Position numbers and translations under genes: made by a program. Positions 28,150 through 41,959 of a DNA stretch of 64,000 bases are shown piece after piece (the stretch's first letter is position 1; each line of letters starts with the position of its first letter). The notes under the pieces were generated by a model that did not search any database, was not told the DNA's origin, and saw only the letters and a program-made list of their open reading frames with translations. Source of the stretch: Patagioenas fasciata (Eukaryota > Chordata > Aves > Columbiformes > Columbidae); contig NC_092521.1 in the NCBI RefSeq assembly GCF_037038585.1, positions 67,801,398 to 67,865,397 on the forward strand, in the 5' to 3' direction.

Positions 28150-28225
28150 ATAGAATCATAGCATAATTTGGGTTGGAAGGGACTTTCGAGGGTCATCTAG
28201 TCCAAAACGCCTACCATGAGTAGGG
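28150..28225 (-). mobile_element. Short CR1 LINE 3' end (bird type), 5'-truncated
   Basis: The plus strand reads tagaatcatag, then tttgggttggaagggact, then gtcatctagtcc, which is the reverse complement of the standard avian CR1 3' end. The element therefore lies on the minus strand with its 3' end at about 28150. Only about 76 nt remain. It is less diverged than the other CR1 pieces here, and a microsatellite abuts its truncated end. Confidence 0.8.
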
Positions 28226-28230
28226 AAATG

Positions 28231-28285
28231 ATATGATATGATATGATATGATATGATATGATATGATATGATATGATATGATATG
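28231..28285 (+). repeat. Microsatellite (ATATG)n, 11 perfect units
   Basis: Eleven uninterrupted pentamers with imperfect units at both edges. The purity suggests a young and probably length-variable array. It starts within a few bases of the truncated end of the CR1 remnant. Confidence 0.95.
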
Positions 28286-31200
28286 ATATTATTACATGAA
28301 CTCCCCACAGCATGATATGGTCAGCGGTAAGCACGGCAAAGTAGGCAGTTCCTGGAGGCAGGAAATAGTCCTCGATCTACTGTTTACTTTGCCCTGCTCT
28401 GATGAGACTGTATTGCTGAGGACTGATGTTCCATGGGCAAGCAGGACATCCCCTTCCATAAAAGCAGTTTGCCAAAACAAGGAAACCTTTTTGGACTGGA
28501 GAAAAAAAAAAAAAAAACACATTCAACCCTCCAAGGCTCTCCTCTCAGCTTTTTTAGTTCTGACCTTTTCCCCTCTGCCTCCCACTTTCGTTGTAAGTGT
28601 TCCCACCCTTGTCTTGGTCCTGGAATCCCATTGCTGGGAAGAAAAGTCAGTTTTCTCTACAGGCATTGAGAACTTCTGAGACAGCTTTAGCCAAAGAAGA
28701 GTGTTCTATCTTACTGTCATGCTTCCTTTTAACTAAGTGTTACTAATTGGACATTAATGCCCTCACTGTTTGGACTTCGAACATGGCAGTGCCATTTTAC
28801 CACCCTGCACCATGCCTCAGGGTTGATTTTGCTGTGTAGCCAGGAGTTGACTCTGCTGTCATCAAAGGCTTTAAAGGAATGGTACTGTGAGAAAGGCCAA
28901 GGTCCATGGAACATCACCTCCTCCTGTTAAGTTCTTCTGGAAGCAGAAGCTTTTGTGAATATATGCAAGGCTTGATACGAGGCTTGGACATTACAAGGTT
29001 GATGTTGTAACTGAAACAGATATTTTATTACCTCTCTTTGACCAGTTGTCCTTTATCCTGCACATGTCTGAACAAGGTAAAACACCTAGAACAAAAAGGT
29101 TTGTAGAAAAATGAAATGGACCTTTCATTTGCCACATTTAGTGTAGAAGAGGAATGACCGCACTGCCGGGCATTCACAAATCCCTGTTCAAGCACATACA
29201 TTCAATAATCAGGTGGCTTTTGGATATCACGGTCCAAATGGTCACATAGCCCAGCTTGGTCATCGTATTTCCTGGCAAAGACATTCTGGCTGTCACAAAT
29301 TATGGTATGTTATTATCTATGTATTGTCTGTCTTTTCTGGGATGAAAACATTCCTCCCAGACAAGGCGTAACATATGATATGATAAACTGTGCAGTTATG
29401 GAAGTTTACAACCACTTGCTATTAATAAGCGGGGTGGGCAGCATCTCTTATATCAGAACATCCGCCTTTGAAATACAAAGTAACCACAACACATGATCTG
29501 TCAAAAACTATCGTGATGATAAACAATGGGGTGAGCTCCAAAATAAATAAATAAACACTGCCAAAGAAATTATTTGCATATTTTTCTCTCTCCCCAACCA
29601 GTGCTTGAAAAATGTCCTCATTCAATGTGCTTGCTCATCCACGCAGCTGCCAGCTGTGCCTCCTTCCTCCAGCGGCAGTCACATGTTACATGGTTTGTAA
29701 TACCAAGTCCATATTGCTGCAGAAACCTAAGCTATGAAATACAACTCTCTCTGGCCTTTTAGAATTTGTATGGAATTATAATTTCACTGCTGCAGCTAAA
29801 ATTTGACATTCGGTTGAAGACTATGGCATGCAGGAAACCAAGACAGACAGAGTACATGCAAAAATGTCCAGACACTGAGAGACATCTCCAGCAACCCTCA
29901 TGTAATTAACATAAATCTGGGCTGCCAAAAGTACTAACAGCACTTGAAGCAGCTTTGAAATCCCAAATGCACGACTTCTAAATATAGAGCTCTGTTCTTA
30001 CTATATTCTGTTATGCACATGTTTAGATTTCTGTTGATTGTTTGCAGAAGAAAAGGAATGTAAAGGTTACTTGTTTAGAGTGAAACCATGGCCTACAACT
30101 GCAACTCAGTCTTGGGGGATGAAGAAAAACTACCCTGCCAATGCCAGAATTTAGAGTGGCATCGTGATTCACAACGAGCTCAGAACTGAGGCAGCTGTTC
30201 TGCTCTGCTCTTAAAGAGGTTTGAGGCTGGTGACAGTGGTGTGTGCGAGCATATGTGGTCTGCCCTTTTCCCTGTGCCCTGCCTTTTGCAGATGCTAGAA
30301 GAAATGGTAGGTCCGCAGAGCTGTTACACTCACTGAGCGCGAGGTCCTGACCATAGCTGTCCCCTGCATGGATGGCACAGATATGGGAGATAAAATTAAG
30401 AGCATGGTGTAGAGAAACTGTGGAAGGTTGCAAAGAGCGCTGAATAAAAACACAGACCTCAAATATGGAGGAAGAAGGTAAGGACCAACACAGATTTTTT
30501 TCTTATTCAGAAGTGTTACCATTCCAATTATGGTACTCAAGAGATACACTGATCTTTTGCATCCACCTTAATATGTCACAGACAGCTAGATTTGGCTACA
30601 ATTCAGTTGTTTAGCACCACCTAATTATCCATAAGGTCTGAATTTTTAATCTGTATGTTTGTTACAGGGCTTCTACTTCAGCGGTTCCCCTCGGACATTG
30701 CTCCCACGGGCTTTTAAGGCATGTCTGTACCATTACATTGCTGATAAAAATGAATACATCTCCTACTCCCGCTATTTTACCTTTTTCTTATTTTTATTTC
30801 CTCTGTGGAAGGAGATCAATAAAAGATCATACTTCGTATCTACTTTCTAAAATCTAAACCTTTCTTATTTCCTGTTTCTAGACTTATGTGCACCTTCATG
30901 AATCTGAAACTGCTTTAATGTGTGCTTTTACATGTACTTCTATAATGATGAGGCTGTTTTGCTTTGTGATTATACATGCTTTTATGCCATTATGAATCCT
31001 GAGATGAATTTTCTCCTTTTTTTTTTTCCTACTTAATTATTCCCTTGTAGTTCTATTAACTCGGTAAAATGTATTTTGACGGAAAAATGCGATTGCAATT
31101 ATTGGTCAATATCATTAAGTTTCTCCCTTTTCTCTCTTCCTTTGGGGCAATTCTGTAAGAACTGTGTCCATTTCCCAGCAACCTGAAAATTATATTTCCT

Positions 31201-33239
31201 GAAGTGTAAGATCTGTTTATACCAATATCTCTTCCTTTCCCTTGTAAATAATTTTAGCAGTAGTCCAAAGGAGAAAAAGCATGTACTCAGTGGAGTGCAT
31301 AGATACTATGGAAAAAGGCAGATTGCATGATTCTAATGGATACCATCTCAGTAGCAGCGCAAATATCTAGGTAAGGTATTAGGTTGCAGTTAATGTAACC
31401 ATGAAGGCAGAGGGTGGTAACAGGATAATTCTAGTAGATATACTCGAGTGTTTAAACTAGTTTTTGTTATCCTCAACACAATAAAGCAAAAAAGGTCAGA
31501 TAAGGAACACAGTTTTAACCACCTTTATATATATGTGTGTGTGTGTATATAGTGAGAGCAGCCTAGATAATAAAAATAATAGCTGAAGATGCTCTTCCCT
31601 GAGAAGGGATATTCTGCATTTGGTAGTGGAAATATGATAAGATGGTTGTTATCACTAAAATAGCCTTTCATACTTCCAGCTTCTTCCATAAGGATAAAAT
31701 GGGGAAAAAAGGCACAGACGGGGACTTCACTTCAAAGACACTGTTAGTTGTTTCCAATGGCTCAGAATGGGAGGCAAATGTTATGGATGAAACATGTACA
31801 TAGAAAACCAAAAATCTACTGGCTTTTTGTAGAATCTGCAATAGAAAACCTAGTCACAATAGATTACAGCCTGTACAGTTCTTTAACATCTGCCCATAAT
31901 GTGTAACAAAGCTAAAAATTTTAAAAGGAGTGACTTCATCCCGGAAGATGCTTGCTCATCATCTCATGCATCACAAAATTTTCCAGAATTTCTAAAAATA
32001 ATAAATGGAAATATCTTTATGCAGAAACTTCTGAACTCGAAAAAAATAACTTCGTTTTTGATCTTATTTAAATGAACTAAGAATTAATTGCTACCATAAA
32101 GCAGATGATTTCCTAGATGTAGACATTATGATTTGATTACATTTATCTTGTGCAGACTATGTACATATATATATATATAAAAGTGAACTTCATGATGGCT
32201 AGCTTTTGGTATATTGTAAGATAAAACATTCATTGGATTATCGCTCTTTTAAAGTGGTGTTGGCAAAATATGGGGAATGTCAAAACTAAAATCTCTGATA
32301 TCTGAAAGTATGATTCACAAGTAAAACAAATCATACTGAGCAAGAAGTTATCCTACTTAAAAGGAGATTGAAAACAAAACAGAATACACAATATTAGTAC
32401 AAAACCTGAGTAAATAACAAATTATTAGAAGATATAACTTGAAAAATATTCAATCTGAAGAAAGGGCTATACGTCCCAAAGCTGATCTGTTTTTTCTACT
32501 TGCTTGTGTTGGCTTAATAAAAACTGTCCCCTTTCCCTGCAAAATTTTCACTAAATATATGGTCATATAACCATGGCTACAACAATACATAATAACAAAA
32601 GAAATTTAAATATAGAGTACCAAGAAAAACCCTAGGTTGTGTATGCTGGTTCTAGATTGCTGGTTCTGTAGCTAGCTATGTATGTTCTATAGACATTCTG
32701 AGGTTGTCATTTTACCAAACACTATACCATTCACATTCAACGAAGTGCCAGGGAATGAGAGTTTATCACTGTCAAAGGGTGGCACATGAAGAAACATATG
32801 CTAAAATGATACAGTTTTAAACTGATATATCTTATGAAAATACTTTATATGCAAAAGCCTCATAGAAACTAATTACAGACTTTTGAACAACCACTGTTAT
32901 ATTTTTGTAAATATAGGAAAATTGGGAATTTTCAAGGTATTGAAAAATTTCTTGTACCAATAGAATTCTGATAGAAAGTTCACTTAACCTGATTTAAATT
33001 AAATAATTTAAACTTTGAGTTCTATTTACTGGTAGGCTTGGATGAAGGAATTGTTGCCAAATAACCATATTTGTCAAGATTAAAGGTTAAATCAATGTGT
33101 GCTACTATAATAACCCCAGGTTTCTCCAGAATACAGGACACTTCAAAATTGACAGAAACTGCACATTTCAGGTTAAAACTAGCTCAGAAAAAGTTCTCCA
33201 ACTAGATAGTCCTGTTTCTAATTAAGCTTTTCAGAGATT
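28286..33239. other. Intergenic desert, nothing recognised
   Basis: AT-rich with short TA/TG microsatellites at 31529-31552 and 32166-32179 and a poly-A at 28501-28517. The frames near 28296-28679 and 30023-30433 look random. Confidence 0.6.
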
Positions 33240-33670
33240 TTTGAAATCAATATTATTTTACATATGCGCCAGTCATCTAAAGATGGTACAAAAATCTTAA
33301 TAGGTTTTGCAGATAAGACAAAGTTTAGTGAGGTAGATAATGAAGAGAATTATCAAGAATGATCCAAATAATCTGCTTTAAATGCCACATGCTAAAAAAT
33401 GCCATTTAGTGAGATTAATATGTTACCAAGTAATACGTCTGGTAATAAAAAATGAAAATTGTGCCTACAGGCTGAAAGGTTCTGCTTTAGAAAACTGTGG
33501 CAAAAGGATCAGCCTAAAGATAGTGAGGGTTAACCACCTCAACTACCAGTGCAAGTCTGTGGGGAAAAAAAAAAGACTTGATGGGATCCACAAATATCTA
33601 AATCATGGATGTAGAGAGGTACAGAGGTGGTGTTGTCCCCATATACTGCCTTAAATGTCAAACCCCAGCT
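33240..33670 (+). mobile_element. Ancient CR1-family LINE fragment (3' part of ORF2)
   Basis: The stretch ggttttgcagataagacaaag translates to F-A-D-K-T-K, matching the CR1 F-A-D-D-T-K motif. Farther on, ggttctgctttagaaaactgtg, ctaccagtgcaagtctgtggg, tcatggatgtagagaggtacag and ccccatatactgcc follow the CR1 consensus of old amniote subfamilies in order. Stops and small indels are frequent. Past 33670 the match is lost until the tail at 34232. Confidence 0.7.
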
Positions 33671-34231
33671 GAGGCTAGTTAAACAGGACTCTAAGCCAAA
33701 AACCCGGGCTGCCGGGTCCTTCCACACAGACCATAGGCAGAGATGGGCTGCACCAGGGATCACCCACCAGAAGAAGCTGAACTACACTGGTGTGGGTCAT
33801 CCCACACAAGCCTTTGATCAGGCAGTGATTTAATGGAGTTTTGCCTTCCTCATAACAATAGTGTGGAGAGCATTGGTGGACAAATCCCTTCCAGCCAGCA
33901 ATGTCATGGTCTTAATTTCTCCAGTCAGCTGCAGGTTACTGTCCCTGAATCTGAGATGTTTGAATCTAAATAGTTTGTTTGGTGGAGGGAATGTATTAGT
34001 GGCAGCAGAGCCACTCATGGCAGTGACAGTTTTGGTACTGGAGTCAGCACAGCTCCAGCCAGGAGCTAGCATGCCTGGACTACATTAGCTGCACCACTTT
34101 CAGCACTGCTCGCAGTCTAATGCAACTTTATTGCTTCCTGTAGCTGAGCTAATTTGTTCAGAGGTAGCACGGGTATCTCTGTATGGCACTGCACCCTGTC
34201 ATGTGCATATACCTTTTATGGCCTGTAATGC
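33671..34231. other. Unassigned sequence inside the decayed CR1 copy
   Basis: Lies between two pieces of a CR1 copy in the same orientation. It is slightly more GC-rich than its surroundings. I could not match it to CR1 or to another element; it is either very diverged CR1 or an insertion. Confidence 0.4.
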
Positions 34232-34285
34232 ATGAGATGTCAGGCTAAGATGATCTAATAATCCTTTCTGGCCTTAAACCACATG
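34232..34285 (+). mobile_element. CR1-family LINE 3' tail
   Basis: The segments tcaggctaagatgatctaat and aatcctttctggccttaaac match the 3' end of old amniote CR1 elements (usually agatgatc-taatggtcccttctggccttaaa). Strand and position fit the same copy as the fragment at 33240-33670, with the roughly 560 nt between them diverged, deleted or replaced. Confidence 0.65.
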
Positions 34286-37200
34286 AAACCATCATCAGTC
34301 AGTTCCATTAATCTTTCATGAAGGAAAATAAGACACCTGAACATAGCAACATAGTGAGATACAGCAGTAAAAATGCTGAAAATGTTTCTCGACTTCACTC
34401 TGCTCTCTCTCTAATTCTGCCATAAATTACTGTTCCAAGTCGTGCACTGTCCATGAAGACACCGAGGCATTCTCAGACTTTACCGGGCTGCTGAAGACGA
34501 CTTAGGTTTGGGCTTGCTACCCAGACATTAGCAATTAGCATAATTTTGGGGAGGATAAGTAAAAGACAGTTGCACACAAGCCCAATATGGTTTTCAAAGC
34601 CCCCTGTAAAGTAGCACAAGGATTTTTAGGCAGCTCACAGACCCACCATGTTAGGTACTGTTGTCCATGCAGCCCTTGGTATTTTCATGAGCATGAGAGA
34701 GAAACAATCTTGGATTTAGTCCCTCTATTTTCATGTGTCTCGTGTAAAATGCACTGAGCAAGTTGCAATCTGGAAATGGGTAAAAGCTTTGGATCAAAAA
34801 ATCTGATGGAACCTGGCCAGTTTGTGCAGAAGTTACCAGAACGTGGTCTCATTGCTCCATACACAGAGAACAAACAGCTGGAGGGCCTAAGTGTCCACAT
34901 GACAGGGGTTTGAGAGAACCAAGGCTGGGAGATGTGCTGATTTTCTCTTCTGACATGTGAATAGGTTTATTTTGGACAGCATCTGTTTTATTTTTTTGTT
35001 CTCCGTTGTATGTCATGCTCCTTTAAAAAGAGAGTGACTAGGTCAGATGGACCTCCTGGAGGGAGCAGAGATTCCTTCTTTCCCTGGAGAGCAGATGAGC
35101 ATGCTTGAGGACCGGGTGGGAGGAGGAGGAGGAGAGGAGGAGCTCCCCGGCTTTGGGGTGTAGCAGAGAGAGGAGAAGAGAATGGGAGCCCTAGCGAGAA
35201 GATGGGAGCCTGCTGTTCATGGAGAGGCTCATGAAAGGAGCAGGGAACATGTGCACAGCCAGGCTCCCTTGGTGACAGGAAGAAAACTTTCTAGGGATCA
35301 GAGAGGACTGCATGGAGCTTACTGCAACGCAGAAAGTCACAGAGCTGACTGAAGCCAAACCTGGAAGCAAGTACCCACCTAACACCACACAGGGGGAAAG
35401 GGCTGAGAGGGGTGAAGCTGCTTACAATCTTTTTTTTTTCCCTGTCCTCGCAGAGAGAGAAAATGTTGTTTTGTTGTTTGTTTATTTATTTATTTATTTA
35501 TTTGTGAAGTTAAACGTTCTCATTTCTATTCTATACAAATTGTATTGTTTAAAAGACCTTTTGGTCTCTTCAGGGAGTTCGCAGTAAGGAAAAAGTCCAG
35601 GTCGTCATCAAAGACCCGTCTGTCCTCTCATGAGCTGCGGAAACAGAAGTGACCCCTGATTTTACTTCACAACACTAGAGATATATGAATGATGGAAATA
35701 CTGTGAAGCAGTTAATTGAATTTCATCTGTAGCAGAAAACTGCCTCCAAAAATTGTATGAAAAACTGGGAAAAATATATTAGTTCATATCCCAATAATTC
35801 TTCATTTAGTTTCAGTAGGTCGATCAAGGCAAAAGATAGATTTTAGTTCATTGGTAGCTCAGAGAAAAAGAAGTGGGGATTGTTTTGGATCAAATTTAAA
35901 ATTATTCTCTTTTTTATAGTTTCATGAAACATTGCAAAAGTGGTGCAACCCAACATATTTTATGTGGGTTCAAACCTTTTAAAACTGTTTTTCTCAAAAA
36001 ATTGAAAGGAAATTTCAAAATGGAATGTCATTTCAAATGAAATAATTGAAATACTTCACTTACAAAAATGTCAAAAGGAAGCATTTGATTCTTTCACAAA
36101 AGTACAAGGTTCTTTTCAAAGGAAAACATTCAATAAAATTAGCACTTTTTTTTCAAAATGCCTTTGTATATCTCTGCCTCCACTGCCAAAAAGAAAAATC
36201 AGTTGAAAAATTCCACTCAGCTTCACAAACAAGCAAACATTAAGAGCTAAAAAGCATGTAAGCACTGCACTTTTTCTGGCCATACAGACCAGAAGTGCCC
36301 CCAAAGAGTTAGTTTAGTCATAACCAGAATAGCCTACCAGAAACCCAGATCTGTTAAGAAAAATTAAAACCAGATATGCCATGAATGTTTTTGTTGCTCT
36401 TTATTATTTTCCATTTTCTTTTACATTCCTTCTCCCCTCCTTTTGCCTAGTCCTTCCTAGATGCCTGTGTACCAGACATTCCAGGACAAAACATCTTGTG
36501 ATCTCCACACAAATACCTCCCCCAGAACAATTATGGGTCAAAGTCTCTGCTAGCAGAAACTGCCTCTGTATTTGTAAACTGAATTATGCTAACTGCGAAT
36601 CTCACCTGATAACTACAGATACGGTGATTTTAAAAGCTTGTTTTACAGAGGGGCTACACATATAGGTGGTTTTTATTCTGTAGATTTTCATGACAAAAGT
36701 TTCCTATTTAGGATTTAGAGAGGTAACAAAGCAAGACCCAGCATAACTGGCAGATTTAGATTATTTTCAGGACAAGGTGAAAGACATGCAACACTCCCTT
36801 TGCGGGCTAAGGACTCTCCTGAATAAAAAGAAGATCTCAGAGGTTAAGCAGTAAAAGGAAAACTTGCGGCCTTTAGGACAAACTGAGCCTGCAGAACATT
36901 TTCACATGTTCACAGACCTCCCAGAAACCTACAAACACATCAGACTGTGCTGGGGGAAGAGCACCTTGAGCTAATGCTGACCTGAAGTGCTAAGCCATAT
37001 GGCCTACTGCTGTGCCATACAGATGCCCCATCTCCAGCTGTCAGCTGAGTTTATTAGTTTCAGTATCACACCTCAGGAATAAAGTTACTTTGCTTTTGAA
37101 TCCACACAGACTCTCAAAGTACCAAGTATGCACAATTCTAGGTCACAGGGAAAAGTGCTGTGTAAATGTGTCACTGCAAGTTAGGTATATGCTGTCTCTA

Positions 37201-37453
37201 TTTAGGAAAGCTGGATGAATGTGGATCACAGCAGGCACCAGGATGTTGGAAAATAAAACAGGTAAAATTTGTTTGATACCCTTGAGGTAAAAAGTATCAT
37301 CTGCTCTGTTCCTAATTGACTGAGTCCTCTGGTGCTGATGAATTTATATTGAGGACTTCTGATTTTTCAGTGTTTGTCTTGAGGACAAATCTTCCTTTTG
37401 TTAAATCAATATTATCTTTTTTTTTTTTTAATCTGAAAAATAGAATTCACTGG
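34286..37453. other. Intergenic, with an unidentified GC-richer block at 35040-35460
   Basis: Most is AT-rich and unremarkable. The block 35040-35460 is richer in G and GAGG/GGAG units and ends in a T/C run plus CAG (35430-35453) that resembles a splice acceptor. No coding or transposon identity was recognised. Confidence 0.5.
35476..35503 (+). repeat. Microsatellite (TTTA)n
   Basis: About six TTTA units within a T-rich stretch that begins with TTG repeats. Confidence 0.9.
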
Positions 37454-37575
37454 AAAGCTTGCTTGCTTGCTTCCTTCCTTCCTTCCTCTCTCTCTCTCTT
37501 TCTTCCACTCTCTTTCTCTTGTTCTCTTCTTCTGTCTTCTCTCTCTCTTTCTTTCTCTCCTCTTTCTCAGTTTGA
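37454..37575 (+). repeat. Pyrimidine tract (CTTC/CTT/CT)n
   Basis: About 120 nt of almost only C and T: GCTTGCTTGCTTCCTTCCTT, then CT dinucleotides, then CTTT units. Long basic frames on the minus strand (Arg/Glu/Lys-rich) are a product of this tract and not genes. Confidence 0.9.
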
Positions 37576-40500
37576 TATTTTGAAGGCTTTTTAACATTAT
37601 AGGAATATCAAGTTTGGTCTTTGCCATTTTTTTTTTCCTGGAGCATCTCTGGGAATTCTTGTGTTCTGGGTGTTCTGGCACTGTTGCATAAAGAATTAGG
37701 ATCTTGAACAAAGACTTTCTTTGCCCAAAATTGTAATTTGTTGCTGAAGTTGCTAACAAAAGCAGAGGCAGATGAACAAAATTATTCTAGACATTAAAAA
37801 GCTTGTATGATGACAGATTGAAGAGATAGGGACTGTTTAGGGGAAAAAAATAGGCAATTTTTTTCAGAAGAACAAACAGACTTATTTGAACAATAAAAAT
37901 TAGGTAAAAATAATATTAACACAATTACTGTGTCATTGTGTAAATCAGTGCTGCACCTTTTTGTTGAATACTTTGCTCTATTGGCTAAGGTACCATCACA
38001 AAAAATGAAGTGGTTTTTGATGTTTCTTAGCTCTTGTTGCCACGCTGAGGACAGCAAGACCCCATGAGTGGATGGAGTTGTTGATAAGAAAGTCCACATC
38101 TATTTACTGAACCTAGCTAATTCATGAGATTTACAGAGTGAATTTTGTCATCTTTTGTGAAAGTCCAAATAAATTATGTCTTCCAATCTTCTTGTATTCA
38201 CTCTTTTGTTATCACACCCAACAATTAAAAGAATGTGAATAGCTTACAGAGGCACAGATTTCTTTTACAGAAGCCATGGTGATCTGTCTCCATCATAATA
38301 TTTTCAGCTGGGTCTTTTATAATTCTGGTTTTAATTAGCATTTCAACCAACTTTCTTGGTGCTAAAGTAAGAATTCTCAGCCCTGAATTTCCCAAAATAT
38401 CCTTTACAGTAAAACACCATTTGCAACAGAGCTGTTCTCTGAGAGACCAGCTGTTTAATTTTGATTTCTGCTTGCTCTTTGAACCCTTTAGACTAATATT
38501 TTATTTTTCAATTCTTGTTTTCAAAAGTCAGCAAGCTATTTTTTTTCTATTCCTTCTCACCTCCCAGAGCTTAGTTTGCATCTACTTCCCTTGCAGCACT
38601 ACATGAAAGACATTGGGTTTTACTGTAAACTCAAAGAAATTCTCCCAAGAAGAGGCCATAGACAGAAGGGCATTGCATATGGAGTGAAAAAAGAAGCAAT
38701 GAAGAGACTGAGAGAGAATTCAACAAGGCACCGGTATGACAGAGAGGATGTCTTACATTTCTGATATGCAATGGATCTGTTCTAAGTACCTGGTTTCTGG
38801 TTCAGCTCTGCCTGTCATGGACATGTAGGACTCTCACTGCTTCAGCAGTGTAGCTGAGTGCAGCAGGACATATGACTTGACCAAGGCCTTTCTTTTCAAG
38901 TATTAATTTTTGCCATCCATTTACTCAAAAAATATCAGTTCCGGTACAGGTGAGGGACCCAGTTTTTACAGGCTTTCAGGCTCTGTGCTGTTTATAGTTG
39001 CAAGCACAGGAACCAAATTATTGATCAGGGCATTACCTAGTCAAACATTTTAGAAGAGTTTTCTTTTATCAAATACCAACTGTGGCAGGGAGTTAGAGAC
39101 TTTCTAGCCCAAATCACACCAAGGCAAACAAGGTATAGGCTTCTAGTTATGTCACTGTCTTTGAAAATGCCTTTTAGGCCCAGAAGTCTTCTTGAAGCAA
39201 TGCCAAAATGCTCCCTAAATCAAAGCCAAGATGCTGGCACAGCTTCTTCAGACAGATCTTAACCACAGGAATTTACCTCTCCGCAGTATTTTGATCCTGA
39301 CCTGTCATCAAACCAGGTTCCCCAGCCAGCCTATTCAAATGGAAGTTGTGTGATCTCCTATATATGCCTATATACCCACCAACCAAGTGTCCCTGTCACT
39401 ACATGATACACAACGGTTGGGTCTGCATGCTGGAGAAAGTGCATGCCACAGTGCATCCTACAGGCTTGAACCCCTGGTCATCCAGGCTGGCTGGTGATGA
39501 TCATAGTTTCCTTCAGAGTCCCACAGGAAATTATTTTTCTTAAATGGAAATGAAGGATGTGTCAGCTGATGTGCTTACCTCAAATCCCTTGTGCTGACCC
39601 AGAGAGCACACACAGCTGATTTGTGAAGTGCACTCAATTTGTACATTGTTCTTGAGCGTTACCCTGAAACTTAATGTGATGTTTACATTTTATATACAGG
39701 TCCCAGGATGAAATGGGCTGTGCTCTAATACTCGAAACTAATTTTTGCCATATACGTCTTATTTGATAGAACTTCTTTATTTGATTCTACTGAAATCTAG
39801 AGTTATATATCACATAGAATAATAGGTGAAAAAAAAAAAAAAAAAGAATAATTTTTTTTAACTAGGAAGCTCAAAAAAAAGCATGTTTAAATGTACAGAA
39901 TATTCAAGTACAGTAGCCAAAGTAACAATCTATCTTCACTTGGAATGTAATCCAACCTTTGGTCCCTCAGCGGAATTTCCTCTAATGTTGTTGTTGACCC
40001 CCAGGCATGTATTAAAGAACCAAGAAAGATCAAGTAATCAGCTCAAAAGTACTCTAGAGAACTAATTTAAAAGAGCTTTGCTGTAAATATCAATAATGGA
40101 ATATAACAAATGAATTAAAATAATGAAATACACATTCTGCACGAAGGAAATAATTCCTGATACAGTTTTAATAAGAGTAGTGGAGAGAACAATCTTACTG
40201 CTGATGCTTTCATATGCTTTAAGATATGAAGAGACAGAAATATAGTCAGTTCATGAAGAGATTGTTCTTGCCCAACTGCAGACACTAAAGTTCAAGGGTC
40301 TCATTTTGTCTGTTAAAGAAGGGAAAAACATCACAGAATCCTTTCTTTATTATCTAGTCATGAGTATAAAGTTTCATTATTATAAATATGAAAAGTGGAT
40401 GTATCTAATTTGCTCCTTGTCTTGTAGCTTCTTGTGTGTAAAGTTCCACTTCATGTGTTTGCTCTATGGTTACCTACACCAGCTCCGTCCTGCTGTGCAC

Positions 40501-41959
40501 TTGATTCTGCCTCTTGGTTGGAAAAGTCAATTGCTTCCATGGCCCTTCCCCTAGCAATATTTTCTTTGATACTTCCATGATTGTTATCTTTTTTTTTTTT
40601 TTTTTATGACCTAACTTATGCTGAAATTCTTAAGTCAAAAACCATAATATGTGTTCCTAGTCTTACTACCAGATCTATAAAAGTCTGTTAGCATTACTGC
40701 CTGCCCACTAGTATTCCTATATACATGTCCTATTTACTGTGTAGGGTAGGAGCAGTCCTTTCAGCTGTGCATTTGTGCTGCACCTGGTATTACGGAGTCT
40801 TGATCTCCTACATAATATTAAAGAGTAAACTTGAACACTGATGAAATAACCTTTTTTTAAAACTTGACTGAGATTTCCTACGAACAACATTGCGAGCCTG
40901 AAAAAATAAACAGTAGTCATGGCCTACATATTCCGTTGACAAAATCCTGAGCAGTGACTTTAAGAAAAGTGAATCTTGTGGATAGCATGTGGCAAACTAA
41001 AGTGGAAAAAGGGAGGAAGTAAAAGAATAACAAAAGGCTCATCCCAAGGAAAAGTCGTAGATTAGTTTCTGGTGTTAGTGGACCAATATTTTTTTTAAGC
41101 AAACTCTGTTAAACAAAAGTCAATTAAGAGAGCTGAAAAAGACAATTCCATTAATCAGGTGAAAACAGAGCAAACAATTAAAACAAACAAACAAACAAAA
41201 AAAAGCATATTAAGTGTACCGCTTCATCTTTCAGTTGCATAGTTGAAACAAGCCTATCTAGAGGAGAAAATTCCTTTATAACCGTATTTTTTACAAGGAT
41301 TAGATTTAATGTTTTATCCCTTCACACTTCTTTTTTAATGAAGTTAATGGAAATATTTTTAGTGGAAAGTGTTCACAAATCTGATAAGGTGCATAAATTC
41401 AACTGAAACACAAGATGTGCTAGAAATTAAGTACCTTTTCTTTGCGAGGGGGAGAAGAAAATTATGTACAAGTGCATATGCCATATTAACTGTGTTTGTG
41501 CAAAACAAAAAACCTATTATACATTCTTACAAGAGTAATGCTGAACAATTTCTTAAATCTGTGTATTTACAAAATTAAGTGTTGTTAGTTTATAAAGAAA
41601 ACTCACTTAAACCTATAGTGAAGGATATCTGATACATCTAATAGTTGGACTGAAGTTCAAACAACGAGAAACAACTCAAAATTCTTTTGGTGGGATTATT
41701 CCCTTCTGAAGGTCACAAAGGCAAATCCACCATTGCCAAGTCATGACGCTTCCGGCACACTATTATGTTCTAGAAAAAACTCAGCTAAGTGAAGTGAGTA
41801 GCAGCAGGCAAGGAAAACAGTGAAAGGGAGAAACTTTTGGTTCGCTTTTGTTCTGAGAATCAAACAGCTTTAAAAAACTAAAAGACCAGAATGCTATAGA
41901 AATTTTGATGATCCCAGGAAAGAATAATTTGAGACAAAATGTCATAGTGGAAGCTGCTG
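37576..41959. other. Intergenic desert with simple repeats only
   Basis: AT-rich sequence with poly-A at 39829-39845, poly-T at 40590-40606 and (AAAC)n at 41180. No gene-like frame. Confidence 0.6.
41180..41204 (+). repeat. Microsatellite (AAAC)n
   Basis: Four AAAC units followed by eight A. Confidence 0.85.

Noticed and set aside
37412-37759. Basic minus-strand frame rich in Arg, Glu and Lys
   Set aside because: It is a translation of the CT microsatellite at 37454-37575.
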